The notes beneath the pieces were generated by a model. It had not been told where the DNA came from. It was given only the letters and a program-made list of their open reading frames with translations, and did no database searches. Below, piece by piece: positions 33,643 to 45,224 of a DNA stretch of 64,000 nt (position 1 is its first letter; the number at the start of each line of letters is the position of its first letter). The stretch is from Perognathus longimembris pacificus (taxonomy: Eukaryota > Chordata > Mammalia > Rodentia > Heteromyidae): contig NC_063172.1 in NCBI RefSeq assembly GCF_023159225.1, positions 44,893,832 to 44,957,831 of the forward strand. Reading direction: 5' to 3'. The position numbers and the translations under genes are program-made.

Positions 33643-33873
33643 GTTGCCAAGTACCAGTGACTCACGCCTGTAATCCTAGCTGCTCAGGGGGTTGAGATCT
33701 GAGGATTGTGGCTTGAAGCCAACCTAAGCAGGTAAATCTATGAGACTCTTACTTCAATTAGCCACCAAAATCCACAAGAATAGCTGTGGTTCAACTGATA
33801 GAGCACTAGCCTTGAGTACAAAGGCTCACAGACAATACCCAGGCCCCAAGTTCAAGTCCTAGTGCTGTCATAT
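33643..33873 (+). repeat. B1/Geo-type dimeric SINE
   Basis: The left half contains 'ctcacgcctgtaatcctagc', the classical 7SL-derived motif, and the right half contains 'gagcactagccttgagtac' and 'caagttcaagtcctagtgc'. The tail passes into a CT/CA microsatellite. Confidence 0.88.
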
Positions 33874-33875
33874 AT

Positions 33876-33883
33876 TCTCTCTT

Positions 33884-33910
<27 letters not shown>
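33876..33910 (+). repeat. (CT)n(CA)n at SINE tail
   Basis: A short compound microsatellite directly at the 3' end of the SINE that ends near 33873; a likely tail expansion. Confidence 0.85.
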
Positions 33911-33914
<4 letters not shown>

Positions 33915-34322
33915 AGTCAAGTTCTAAAGTGTAATAAATTTCATAATCACTAGTAAAATATTAGAAAATAATCAACAGAACACCACCCAAGTTATATTCA
34001 GCTGTGCTGAATACCACAGTGTCCACCATGTCTGCCATCAGTAGGCAGTGAGGTTGGCATTATGGGTCAACACCAGTTTTCTTTGTAGTGGAAAAGAATG
34101 GAGCAGATGGTAATACTATCATGACTACTAAGTGTCTGTATATCTATATGTCTCCTTATAGCCTAATATAACATATAATCACAACTCACATATTAAATGT
34201 GAATACCACATGCAAATACACATGTGATACATACAATACATAGCTCACGTAATATATTAATCACACATAGTATATACACACATAGTATATATTCAAGGGG
34301 TAGTGTATATACATATAGTATA

Positions 34323-34364
<42 letters not shown>

Positions 34365-34759
34365 CTAGTTCTTAGTGGTATAAAAATAAACTTGGAAATC
34401 CACAGCCTAATTTTAGAATCCCCCAAATGGTAAGTAAATACACTTCCCTCAGCCTGCAAGGTGTGGTGAGGAAAACATTTGTCCAATACTTGGGCTTTCT
34501 CGCTCTAAGGGCTACCGTGTCATGAAAGCATTTCTCATAGAGTTTCTATGGAAATCAAGATGAGTTCAAGTGCATCATCACAGTTCTTTTTTTTTTTTTC
34601 AAACTGGCAAAGCCCATGGGGAAGGGAAGGAAATTGATTTCTTTAGAGGTTGCACACAACAAAGCCATTTTCAAATCTCTGGGCAGTTTGAATCTCTGCC
34701 CGGCTCCAATATTCCCATACTTAACCAGACCCAGAATCACAAAATGTACCATGTTAGGG
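33911..34759. other. AT-rich stretch with a (GT)n tract
   Basis: Apart from the GT run at 34325-34361 and TA-rich sequence just before it, I see no gene or named repeat. Confidence 0.4.
34325..34361 (+). repeat. (GT)n microsatellite
   Basis: A pure GT run of about 37 bp next to TA-rich sequence. Confidence 0.95.
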
Positions 34760-34764
34760 AATGA

Positions 34765-35015
34765 CTGTGGTATAGCAGATGTGGGAAAGAGTCCATAGGC
34801 GCTGGATGACCTACCTGGGTGAGAACCTGAGGAGATTGGGGGCAGGCTGCTTAACTTCTCTGTGCCTGTTTCCTCCTCCCCTAAATAACATCATAATAGC
34901 ACCAGCCACACAGGGTTACTTCAAGAAAAAGTTTTATTAACAGCTACTCTCGGCCACTTGTATGGCAGGAATTAAGTGAGTAAATCACTTGTTAGAACAC
35001 ATCTGTATTGAAATT
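34765..35015 (-). repeat. MIR SINE, antisense
   Basis: The tract 'cttaacttctctgtgcctgtttcctcc' followed by 'aaataacatcataatagcacc', 'agggtt' and 'attaagtgagtaaatcac' follows the reverse complement of the MIR core and its 3' part in order. MIR is an ancient mammalian tRNA-derived SINE. Confidence 0.75.
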
Positions 35016-35035
35016 CAACAGAGTTTAGGTTAACA

Positions 35036-35038
35036 GCA

Positions 35039-35081
<43 letters not shown>
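35036..35081 (+). repeat. (CA)n microsatellite
   Basis: A CA run of about 46 bp with one interruption near its start ('catacaca'). Confidence 0.95.
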
Positions 35082-35084
<3 letters not shown>

Positions 35085-35698
35085 TCAAATTGTTCATTGT
35101 TTGGATCCAAAACAACAGTATTCCTGATCTTTACATAATCACTCTGCTAGAATAGTACAGAAAGACAAACTAGATCTCCACACTAAAGGAAGACATGAGA
35201 GGAGACTCAGGATCTGAGAACATTTACTTCGAGCTTAGATTCTGCCTTCTCGAAAGAGTAACTGCTTCTCAAAATATAGTTACTAATATAGAATAATTTT
35301 ATTTTCTGTGCCTGGTAAAGATTGATTCAAAATTGGTGATGGTGTTGGTCATGAGGAAGAAGCCACTTATTTTTCTTGTTTCATGTAAAACCACATGGAA
35401 GCAAAGAAGAGAGAGCTGTGTGGTCATGTAGCCATGAGGAGAGACACTGAATGAATTTTGACCATCCCCATGTAAAACAAGCATCCCATGGTAAGGAAGG
35501 CTTGCCTAAATCCTGTGCTCTTGAGGGCTCTGCTCTGGCTTCCCCTCCTCTCAAACATGATTGTTGGTGGTGGTGGTGGGGGGGGTTGTTAGCAGACCTA
35601 TATATCCACCTCCAGACCAGTTTTTTCTAGCAAAATGTTATGAGTGGCAATTGCAAAGTGCAGGTAGAAATTTTAAGTTGTTGGCAGATACATTAGAA
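35082..35698. other. No recognisable feature
   Basis: Unique-looking sequence; a G-rich tract ('ggtggtggtggtgg') lies near 35565-35590. No gene is visible. Confidence 0.4.
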
Positions 35699-35712
35699 AA
35701 AAGTATGAAAGA

Positions 35713-35910
35713 AGCTGGGTGCCAGTGGCTCACACCTGTCATCCTAGCTACTCAGAAGGCAATCACGGTTCAAAGCCAGCCAGGGCAGGAAAGGCTGCGA
35801 GACTCTTATCTCCATTAACCCAAACCATCAGAAAACCAGAAGTGGTGCTGTGGCTCACAGTGGTAGAGCCTTAAGCAAAAAGAGCTCAGGGACAGACAAT
35901 TGACCAAAAA
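35713..35910 (+). repeat. B1/Geo-type dimeric SINE with target duplication
   Basis: The element starts 'gctgggtgccagtggctcac' and ends in an A-run. The 14-bp flank 'aaaagtatgaaaga' at 35699-35712 recurs exactly at 35911-35924. The right half is shortened ('gtagagccttaagcaaaaag'). Confidence 0.92.
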
Positions 35911-35931
35911 AAAAGTATGAAAGAGTCAAAC

Positions 35932-36260
35932 GCAGACAGCTTATGCCTATATTCCCAGCTACTCAGGAGGTGGAGATTCGAAGATTATAGCTGGGGACCC
36001 ACCTGGGAAAAAGTTAATGAGACCTCATCTCAACCAATAAAAGCCCACTGTAGGAGTCTGACACTGTTACCTCAGCTAAGTGGAAAGCATAATAGGAGGA
36101 TTTGAGTCCCAGCCAGCCAGACATAAAGGTGAGATCCTATTTAAGAAATAACTAAAGCAAAAAGGCCGGGGGTGGGGGGGAAACGGGGATAACTGAACTG
36201 GTAAAGTACTCGTTTAGCAAGTACAAGGCCCTGACTCTAAAACTCTACTCCCACCAAAAA
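35932..36260 (+). repeat. B1-like plus ID-like SINE, diverged
   Basis: The B1-like part contains 'cctatattcccagctactc' and an ID-like part 'aactggtaaagtactcg', 'aagtacaaggccctgac' follows after a G-rich tract. It lies 8 bp from the target duplication of the previous SINE. It is older and possibly two separate insertions. Confidence 0.6.
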
Positions 36261-36967
36261 CAGAAAGAATAAGCAAGTCAAAAGTATTTAATAATACATA
36301 TTCATGAACTCAGTGCACCCTAAATATTATTTCAGTACATCATCCATGTAGAATGACTAACAAGGTGTCTTCACTAGAAGTCCTCACAGTCTGTGGGAAT
36401 GTCACACATGTGGCTGTTGATCTGCACAGTAGTTCCCCTCCTGATCTAGGGGCACAACCTGGGGCCTCCTTGTTTGCCCAGGGCATGAGAGAAGCTTTCT
36501 GAGCCACATATCTGTCTGTAAACTACTACACGATGCTCTGAGGCCAAGGCATACCAGAGCGTAGTTGTTTGAGAGGCCTCTAAGTGGTTTTTGACATCCA
36601 AGCTGGGCTGATGAATATGGCCCAGGGAAGTCAGGAGAGAGGCATGAAAGGAGGGCAAAGGAGAGTGAAATGTATGCCCTCCTCGTGCCCTAGTATGTGG
36701 CCTCCTCTCTTAGATCCAAGGCCCAGTTGTCAAAGTTAGAGGACAGAATACTTATTATTTTATTGGCTTTTAAATATTGAGTCACATGATGTTTGGGTCT
36801 CTGTTTATAAATGTATCCAACCATAGAATTTAAACAGAAGCTAGTTTAAAAATCTGGTTTGAAACAATAAAACCCTCCTAGCCCTCCTGCAGCAGCAGCA
36901 ACACCTTTGACTAGGAACAAAATCTGTAGTCATTTGGGAAAGAGAAGGTGTTTTCATTGTTGGTTTG
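36261..36967. other. No recognisable feature
   Basis: Unique-looking sequence; a CAG-like 'gcagcagcagcaa' lies near 36890. No gene is visible. Confidence 0.4.
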
Positions 36968-37190
36968 TGTCAGTCCTGGGGCTTAGAGCCTGGGTGCTGT
37001 TCCTGTGCTTTTTTTTTCTTCCAATGCTAGTGCTCTACCACTTGAGTTATAGCTCCACTTCTGGCTTTTTGGTGGTTAATTGGAGTTAAGACTCTTATGA
37101 ATTTTCCTACATGGTTGATTTGAAACTGATCCTTAGATCTCAGCCTACTGAGTAGCTAGGATTACAGGCATGAGCCACTAGAGCTTGGCT
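36968..37190 (-). repeat. B1/Geo-type dimeric SINE
   Basis: The minus-strand order is 'cagtcctggggcttagagcc', 'gctagtgctctaccacttg', 'tttttggtggttaattgg', then 'cagcctactgagtagctagg' and 'attacaggcatgagccac'. Both halves are complete and moderately diverged. Confidence 0.85.
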
Positions 37191-38199
37191 GCTTTGATCT
37201 TTCAATTCAAAACAAGAGATGGACACAGAGACAACAGGTGAAACCTGTTCTTCACTAGGTATGTGCATGTGGTCATTGTAGATACAACAAGTAGATGCTG
37301 TGAAGTTTCAGAGGAGTTCCTCAGAAGCTTGAGGAAAGGTTTATAAAATTCACATTGCAGTTCAATTATACCTTCCTTTCCTTTGTTTTCTTGCTTTCAT
37401 AGCCCTATAAAATGGGCTGGAAGATTTGGGGGGATCTTTATCTAAAAAGGTACAGGTCACATGGGCTGCCAGTTCTTTTACTAGAGCTGAACACTGGCAA
37501 GGCCTAATAGCCACATTCTCTTTCTGTGTATTAGCAATATTATGAATTGAGAAAGAACACAAGAGTGTTGTTTCTTATTAGTTACTAGGAAAGGTGGTTG
37601 CTCCCAGATACTTTGTAGTGTTAGCACCATAGAAGTAATTAAAACTGTCCTTTAATAGTTGGTATTTATTACTTCCCAGAGATCTTCTCGACTCCTACAG
37701 CCACCCATGGTGCAGCATCTGATGGGTTAATATAGGCACAGTGAGTCAATTGAGGCAGGTGCTCCAAGGGGACCAGTCATTGATCCACAGCAGGCTGTTT
37801 CGATTGCTCATTATTCTCTCACCCCTAGCTACTTAATATTATTAGTGATTATATTTTGCACTTTCTGACCCACTTCTCCTAGTGATAATCTTTTAGTTTA
37901 TCCACAGTATACAAATGGCCTTTTCTTTCATGTTGGGTGTTAATTAGTTTTCTGAAATGAGGATGGCATTTTAGCATTGAGATGCCCTGAGTTTTTTCAA
38001 TAATCATGGATAGGATAAGGAAGAACAAAGTACAAAGATCAAGAGCTATTGCCTGGCATACAGGAAACTTTCCTCTTCAGGATCCTGTGAGGCAGAAGTA
38101 ACACCTATATTAACTAACATTCAATTTCAATGCTCAGATAGTGAGGAGATGTTCACTGGGGCATCTCCAGTGATCTTCATGCAATACCCTCCTCCTAGG
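37191..38199. other. No recognisable feature
   Basis: No gene or confidently named repeat. Part of 37660-37760 has the rhythm of a MIR but is not clear enough to call. Confidence 0.35.
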
Positions 38200-38670
38200 T
38201 CTAGGGGGTGCTATGACTTGTTCTTAACTAACAGATTAGATAATGGTGGTGACATGCTCCCTTCATGATAACATCACACATGAGTGCAATGTCCACCCAA
38301 GCAGCACAATCTGCTCTGCTGATGTGGGTGAAGCAAGGTACCATGGTAGAGAGGCCTGTTTGCAACAACTGAGTCTCTAGCCCATGGCCATCTGGGTCCT
38401 GAGTGTTCACCCTGACAACTGAAGGGGACTGAATCCTGCCTGCAGCCACACAACTGAGCTGGAACATGGATCCTTCTCCAGTCCAGTTATCAGATGGGAC
38501 CTAGTTGTGGACCATGCCCTGAGTGTAATCTCAGGAGAGAGGCAGATGTAGAACAGTCAGGTAAGCTATGGTCAAGACTTCTCACCACACAGAGATAACA
38601 AGTATGTGTGGTTTTAAGCTCCTACATTTGTGGTCATTTGCTACACAGCAATAGCTTATTTAAATGGTCT
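38200..38670 (+). repeat. Old interspersed repeat, 3' end (family uncertain)
   Basis: The end 'gagataacaagtatgtgtgg', followed by 'ttttaagctcctac', 'tggtcatttgctacac' and 'agcaatagc', follows the 3' end shared by several ancient mammalian repeats. I believe this is an old L1M-type or MER element. The upstream part fits a single insertion, but I cannot set its start. Confidence 0.45.
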
Positions 38671-38765
38671 TCTTTAAACTGGAGAAGTATAGCCACTACA
38701 GCCACATAGAATTTGTGTGCATGCAAAAAAATACATACTAATAACCTTTTACAAGTTAACTCTCA

Positions 38766-38988
38766 GCTAGGTACCAGCGGCTCATGCCTGTAATCCTAGC
38801 TATTTGGGAGGCAGAGACCTGAGGATCACAATTCAAAGCCAGCTTGGGCAGGAAAGTTTATGAGATTCTTATTTCCAATTAACCAAAAAGTCAGAAATGA
38901 AGGTGTGGCTAAAGTGGTAGAGCACTAGCCTTGAGAACAAAAGCTCAGGGACAGTTCAAGCCATGAGTTCAAGCCCTAGAACTGGTTA

Positions 38989-39019
<31 letters not shown>

Positions 39020-39022
39020 ATG
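38766..39022 (+). repeat. B1/Geo-type dimeric SINE with target duplication
   Basis: The left half contains 'ggctcatgcctgtaatcctag' in diverged form, and the right half 'gtggtagagcactagccttg', followed by a tail of A and CAAAA repeats. The 12-bp flank 'agttaactctca' occurs at 38754-38765 and 39023-39034. Confidence 0.92.
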
Positions 39023-39049
39023 AGTTAACTCTCATAATTTTTTTTGAAG

Positions 39050-39318
39050 ATAGTAATCCCGGCTAACCTCAGCCTCTTGAATGCTGGGATTATTACAAGT
39101 ATGCTTCCATGACTGGCTCTCTCAACTGCTCAACTCTTTTTCTTTTTAATGGTATGAGGTTTTAATTTACGACCTAACACTTGTAGATTGGTGCTTCACC
39201 ACTTTAGTCGCCCTCTGGCCAGGCTTATTGTTTGCTCCAGTTGGCTTCAAATCATGATCCTCCTGATTTTAGCCTGGTGAGTAGCTCAGATTACAGGCAT
39301 CAGGCACCAGCCAGTGCC
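39050..39318 (-). repeat. Degenerate B1/Geo-type SINE copies
   Basis: On the minus strand a B1-like piece ('cctcttgaatgctgggatta') is followed by a second copy with a right half ('gtagattggtgcttcaccac') and a left half ('gttggcttcaaatcatgatc', 'tgagtagctcagattacag'). Both are old. Confidence 0.6.
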
Positions 39319-40616
39319 TCATTCCCTCGACTCTTAAGAGGAAGAGATTCAGATATAGGGAGTAGGAAGAAGATTTTACTTTTGTCTTTTGTACTATTTT
39401 AGTTTTGTGCCTTGGTCATGCTTTATTTTTATAAATTAAAAATAATCTAGGTTAAATATATAATCGTTTTGAGAGACTGTTTTCCTTCCCCACCACAGAA
39501 CATAATCCAGGAAAGCATTTCAATTTTCATTTGTGCAATCTGGTCTTCCTAATGAGGATAAGATTGTTTTCAATTCCACTTGCTTTTCCAGAAAGGGACC
39601 CTGCAGAAGTTGCCTGGTTGCTTTCTCAGTAGGAGCACAGGTAGAGGGGGCCTGTGTACCTCACTCAACGGGACCCAAGTCAAGCCACGGAGCAGGCACT
39701 GTGCTTCACCTTTTAATCTACCCAGATGGATGCTTTGTACCTGCACTTAGCTTCTGAACTTGCTCTCTGAGGAGTGGCAGCCAAGACCAAAGGTCCACAG
39801 ACTCAAATCTTAGCTCAGGAGGAGTTATCACTCAACATCTGGATTGAAGCAGAATGGGCAGGACTGGAGATTTAGGAATCAAGGACATAAGTAAGCACCT
39901 TCCCTTTAAAAATACTTAGTATTTAAAAATGGCTTACTCATTTGAAATATGCAACTGGGCTGCAAAGAGTGGAAATCAGTTAAATTATTGAAACCAACAC
40001 AGTGTTCAAACAGTATATGGGCAAAAACATCCACAAAATGACAAGATGAACAAATGAATGAATGAGAATTAAATTAGGCCTGTTAAAAGCCCTCAAAGAC
40101 AACAAGAGAAAAAGAATCCTCACAATAAATTGGGTTCACTCCACAAGGAAGGAAATAGAATGGTGAGATTCAGGAAGCTGGTTATTTCTTTCTGCCAGCT
40201 TTATTGTACCTGCTAAAATCAATAGGTCTACAGAAAAGTGCATTTCCTTACACTTCCTAATTGTGAGATGGACTAGCTCCTACCAATTATTCAATGCCCT
40301 CAAATCACATGCTTAGATTTCTTAAACCTTCTTCCATTGATAGTCTACTTCAGCTGTCTGACACGGATGGACTTCAGTGGTGACGTGGCTCACTAGGGTC
40401 ACCATGGAATGACATTGTCCCCAGGGATGAGCTTCTTGAATCCAGCAGTTCACAAGCATGTGAAACAGCACAATCCCCTATTCTCTCTGGCATATGAATT
40501 TGTCAGTCTATATTCAGCATTCACTGGAAACACAAATGCACAGAGAAAGAAGCACACAAACAGAACAAAAATCAGGAGCTCTTCAGGTTTCTGATGATTA
40601 TATTTTATAGGTGAGT

Positions 40617-40618
<2 letters not shown>
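39319..40618. other. No recognisable feature
   Basis: No gene or named repeat is seen in this stretch. The 74-codon frame at 39533 shows no domain. Confidence 0.4.

Positions 40619-40652
<34 letters not shown>
40619..40652 (+). repeat. (GT)n microsatellite
   Basis: A pure GT run of about 34 bp at the tail side of an antisense SINE. Confidence 0.95.
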
Positions 40653-40654
<2 letters not shown>

Positions 40655-40655
<1 letters not shown>

Positions 40656-40850
40656 TGATACTGTCCTATAGCCTTGTCACTCAAAGCTAGTGTTCTACCA
40701 TTGGAAACACAGCTCTGGCTTTTTAGTGGTTTATTGGATATAAGAATCTCAGGGGCTTTCTTGCCTCTGCTGGGTTTGAACCTAGATTCTCAGATGTCAG
40801 TCTCTGAGCAGCTAGGATTATAGGCCTGAGCTACTAGCATCCAGCTTACT
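40655..40850 (-). repeat. B1/Geo-type dimeric SINE
   Basis: The minus-strand order is 'actcaaagctagtgttctac', 'ctggctttttagtggttta', 'tgggtttgaacctagattc' and 'gagcagctaggattatagg'. Its tail abuts the GT run, so the microsatellite probably grew from the SINE tail. Confidence 0.8.
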
Positions 40851-42488
40851 ATGCTTTTCAAAGTAAGGAAGAGAATAAAAGATAGAAAATTGTGGAGGTT
40901 GGGGAGGTAGGAAGGTAATAAAAGTTCAGAGAAGGGCGACTCATAGGGCCATCAGTAAAAACCAGGAGAGAGCAGTGTATCAGCCCACCTTTCTCTCAAA
41001 AAGGAGGAAAACAGAGACATGCTGTCTCTGTATTTGGAAAGATTTGCATAGGGAAGCTAAATTTTACCACATTCAGATATTATTGGCTAGCCCCAAGAGC
41101 TCTTAGAATACGTTGCCTACACTCTTTTAGTAAATTTGCAGTACTGGAAGTTTCTTTGAAGGGGTTTGCCAGTGTCCATGACAACTTTTTATTAGTGCAT
41201 TGTTCTATTAAGCATAGCGGCACTTGCCTGAAACAGCTTCATTTGTATGATAACAGCATGGTAGCCAAGAATAAGCCTGGTTTTGGATTATAGCATCCTG
41301 GTGAACCAAAGAAAACTGAAGCAATGAAGACTGATTCTGAGCAACACCCCTGACTGCAAGGGGCAACACTGGCATTTGACTGCTTGGTCTCCTCAAATAC
41401 ATGGCACATTCCAGCACATTTGCTCTTTTCAGTCATTATTTTCAAAATACAGGTGAGCTGGCATTTGTAAACATACTGCTTCAGTGGAAAGATGCCCAAA
41501 CATAAAGCAAGCTGTAAAAATCCATGCAGTGTATTCTGCCAGAGTAAACCACCAGGCCACAACAAATAAAAACAGGGGCCTCCAAAGGAAACTCAGGAAT
41601 GGTCATTTGCATCAAGAGCAAAGAGGAAAGTTCTGGCCCTATCGCAGAACAGGGATGAGAGACACGCTCACTGATCTCCCTCTGCCCTTATGTTCTCCTC
41701 TGCATAAGTAAGTCCAACCTACTGGGGTGTCATCCTCTGTGTGTAAGACCTTTCTTCTCTGAAGACTCTGCAGCTTGGGCATCCTCCCCCTGGCACATGT
41801 ACAGTAGGTACACTGTGTGACTCCTGTTTTACATTCAGTGAGCATTTCAAAAGCAATCACCCTGAATTCTGAGCTTTTCTATCCCTGTTTGGGCTCCTGG
41901 CTCCTTGTGGGAACTGCAGAAGTTATTAACTGAGCAACCACAGCAGTAACTGTCTTGTAATCAGAGGAGGTAGAGCTATGGTGAGTTCTCACCCCAGGCC
42001 AGGATGGTTGCAGATGTCATGTCTGCGTAAGAGGTTTTCCCTCAAATCTACACATGGAAAATTAATGCTAACAGTCACCATCACACACTATTTTTTTCAG
42101 CTTGCAGGAAAAAAGTCTGAAATAAAATTACGGTCATAAGGTTATCATTTATCCTTATACTAGTTACTGAATCTCCACTTGTTGAGAGCTATCCACATCT
42201 ATTCCAAGATAGACAAACAGGAGTAGGGAACTGAAGGGGAAGGAAAGGAGAAAGGGAAAGAAGGAGAGAAGAAAATAGGAAGAAAGGAAGAAGAAAGAAG
42301 GAGGGAGCAAGAGCTAACTCATGTGCGTTCCCACTTCTGACTGAAGAGCACTGATTTGGAGTCACATGACCATACCCTGTCATGTCTGTGAGCTGCTTGC
42401 TTCATCCTTCTGAGGTTTTGTTTTAGTTTCTTTATTATGAAATGGAAACTAGTTCCTGTATCACTGAATCAAAGCCTTGTGGTTCCAC
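40851..42488. other. No recognisable feature
   Basis: About 1.6 kb without a gene or named repeat, except a GA-rich tract near 42236-42305. A 108-codon minus-strand frame at 41239-41565 shows no domain. Confidence 0.4.
42236..42305 (+). repeat. GA-rich low-complexity tract
   Basis: Irregular repeats of 'gaaag', 'ggaaa' and 'gaagaa' give an almost pure purine strand for about 70 bp. Confidence 0.85.
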
Positions 42489-42503
42489 AAGATATTTCCC
42501 TTA

Positions 42504-42628
42504 GAAAGGGGGAGGGGGAGGGGAAATGAGGGACGAGGTAACAAACAGTACAAGAAATGTATCCAATGCCTAATGTATGAAACTGTAACCTCTCTGTAAT
42601 TCAGTTTGATAATAAAAACTTAAAAAAA
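42504..42628 (+). mobile_element. Very short L1 3'-end insertion with 15-bp target duplication
   Basis: A 125-bp insert starts G-rich and continues 'aacaaacagtacaagaaatg' with 'ctgtaacctctctgtaattc'. It ends in an A-run preceded by AATAAA. The flank 'aagatatttccctta' is repeated exactly at 42489-42503 and 42629-42643. This fits a heavily 5'-truncated LINE insertion by target-primed reverse transcription. Confidence 0.85.
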
Positions 42629-42643
42629 AAGATATTTCCCTTA

Positions 42644-43278
42644 AGACTCCTGATGTGGGGATCTGAACCCATGCATTCCAGACCCCTTCCCTCCTCCTCT
42701 CACCTCCCAGTGTCTTCCTGCTCCCCAACAGCCTCAGATTAAATATTCTACGCCAGTTTTACCTGACAAACAACCTGCTAAGCAAAGACTTTTCTTTTTA
42801 CCATTGCAGAGGAGTTCTGAAACCCCATGCCTGGAAGGCCTGGCCTCTCTCTTGGGCTCTCCCCTTCACTCTCATAAGAAAATCTCTTTGCATAAAACAA
42901 AACAAACTGCTACAAACTAAGGAAAGCTGCAGTCAAGAGAGAGGGTGCTGAGGACTGGTAGAGGCAGGGTTAAGCAATTTGCTGTCCATTTTGTTCTCCC
43001 CCCAAAGCTTTCTTGGGTCACTAACCAAGCAAAGAGCTGGAATATTTTTATGTTATCCACCTCCATCATAGTCCACTTGCTCCTGCCATTCCTCCCTGCC
43101 TAATAATAACCCAAGTGTCACATGATACTTGAACAGAAACATCCTTTTCCTATCCATACACTGTGGTGATTTCAAAGCCAAACACGTGAATTTTATTTTA
43201 TTTTTTTGCTAATAAAACCCAGGGTCTTTGCTCTGGGTTTCCCCTGGAGTTTTCCAGTCTTCTAGGTCTTACTAGTAA
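42644..43278. other. No recognisable feature
   Basis: Unique-looking sequence; no gene or named repeat. Confidence 0.4.
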
Positions 43279-43322
43279 GGTATCTATCTGTCTGCCTGCC
43301 TGCCTGCCTATCTGTCTGTCTT
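43279..43322 (+). repeat. (TCTG/CCTG)n tetranucleotide repeat
   Basis: About 11 units of TATC, TGTC and TGCC type, with four consecutive 'tgcc' units in the centre. Confidence 0.9.
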
Positions 43323-43324
43323 TA

Positions 43325-43720
43325 TGTAGTTTTACAAAGGGGTTTTGATTTAACCTATCAATTTGTGAACACAATACATCTTGATCATTCTCCCTCAACT
43401 CTCCCTACTCCATCCTCTCAAGTTGCATGGTTTCATGTTCACAGTGAATATTATAACTATATTTGCCCACCTTTCCCAACTATCACCTCTCACATATTTT
43501 AGAGAGTCCAGCACCTGCCCTGGCATTTCTGTGGGCTCCCGATTTAGTTTTCTTTTTCCTCTTTTTTAAAATTTTTATTGTAAAGGTGATGTACAGAGGG
43601 GCTACAGTTACATGGGTCAGGTTTTGAATATATTTCTTTTGAAGAGAGTCACCCTCCTCCCTCACTTTTTCCCTCCTGATTTCTTTATAATCTCATCTGT
43701 TGAGTTTGACATGTTGGTAA
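43325..43720 (-). repeat. Antisense L1 3'-end-like fragments, two units
   Basis: The first unit contains 'gttttacaaaggggttttga' and 'aacacaatacatcttgatca'. The second contains 'aatttttattgtaaaggtga', 'gtacagaggggctacagtta', and then 'agagtcaccctcctccctca'. The second unit is the reverse complement of the end seen at 58880-58925. Two truncated insertions in the same orientation are the simplest reading. Confidence 0.65.
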
Positions 43721-45224
43721 ACACCATTCGTTTTTTATTATCTCATTCTAATTGTCTTATGGAAACCATGTGAGCTTTAATTTCCCAGAGAGAAGACTCT
43801 AGTGTTGTATGGCAGTCTTTATATAGGTTTTGAAGATGAGGCAGATAGAAATTAGGAAATAGCAAAGGTTAGTATTCACAGACAGTAGGCATCAATGCCT
43901 AGTCATCTCTCCCCACAATCTCTCTAATAGTCTCTTCAGTTTCCACTTGAGGTTGCACACCACCCATGTCCACACTCATCATTTTCTAACCTCTCTTCTC
44001 TCTATCCTATAGAAATTATAAAATTTCTCCTATTTCATTTTGTGGGGTAATTCAGCACCATTGCTCTATTGAAAGCTTCCTACCAGTCCAGCAGGGAGTA
44101 AAAGCAGGTTAAGGTCTACTTTTGTCACACTGAATGCCTGTCAAAGGCATTTTTTTCCAAATAAAGAATTGAAATGTACACAATTCATTCTCATGTATGA
44201 AAAAAAGAAGATTGATTCTTTTTTGTCCCCCATCAAGCTTTTTTTTTTTTTTTGCTGCTGCTGCACTAATTACGCATTTTATGCTAGTCAATGTAAATGA
44301 ACAATGTCACATGCATACAAGTACAAATTATGGGCTGTATCATAGTCACAGTTTTGATTCTCGATATTTTGACAAAGAATTTACATCATTCAAATTTCAG
44401 ATCAGAATTCTGCTTTGCTGTTAGGCTCACCCTTGAGTATATTACAAAAACACAGTGGAACCAATGAGAACAAAAGAGATGAAATGATTTGAAGTCAAAT
44501 ACCCTGGATAGAATCTCTGGCTTTTTCCCCTGGGTCTGTCATAGAACTGGAGAACAGAAAGAAAAACAAAGAACATAGAAGCACCATTATGCAGTGTAAA
44601 AAAGAACTTCAATTTTGCTTTTCTCACTCATTATTCAGCACGTTAGTGGGCAAACATAGATAAATAGCTTAAGGCAAGCAAGGCTGGTCATGAACAGATT
44701 CTGCTTGAAGACATCAGTACTCAGTACTAGTGGAGTTTAGTGTTCTCCATCTGAAGAGAGCTCATGAGGAGTGCCGAGAACATGTGCAGTGATGTCAGAC
44801 AATCTAGGTGTCGTGTCACTGCTGTGTCTGCTTTGAGACCCTCATTCATGCTTCCTTTGCAAGGATCCTACTGTGCTTCATCTAAGACTGGCTCAAGGTC
44901 AGAATTAAGAAACTGCCACTGTGAGAGATTCACACTGATTGTTTCCTGATTGAGGAAAACATCATGGCATCAAATAACCAAGAAGGATTTGATGTTCCAC
45001 CACCTGGACAGTATTACAGCTATGATACATTGGCCAAGAGCCAAGTTCTCTGAGATCCTTTTTGCCTAACTTTTGCCTAGCTTTTGTCTTGCATCATTCT
45101 CTACTTGGGATGCCTCACTCCCAAAGTTCTGCACAAACCACCCGACATCAGCACACCTCCCTAGGTGGAAAGCCTCTATTTGGGGACTTTTTTTTTCTCT
45201 TTCCTCATTTCCATTTCTTTTTAA
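43721..45224. other. No recognisable feature except a small candidate frame
   Basis: The stretch holds no gene or named repeat that I can support. A 29-codon frame at 44964-45053 is listed separately. A T-run followed by 'gctgctgctgc' lies at 44239-44265. Confidence 0.4.
44964..45053 (+). other. Short ORF in strong start context, not recognised
   Basis: A frame of 29 codons begins with ATG in a good context (A at -3, G at +4) and reads 'MASNNQEGFDVPPP', then a Gly-Gln-Tyr-Tyr stretch and an ordinary C-terminal part, ending TGA at 45051-45053. The sequence looks more like a protein N-terminus than chance, but no family is recognised and no exon structure supports it. It may be the start of a decayed retrocopy. 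Confidence 0.2.
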
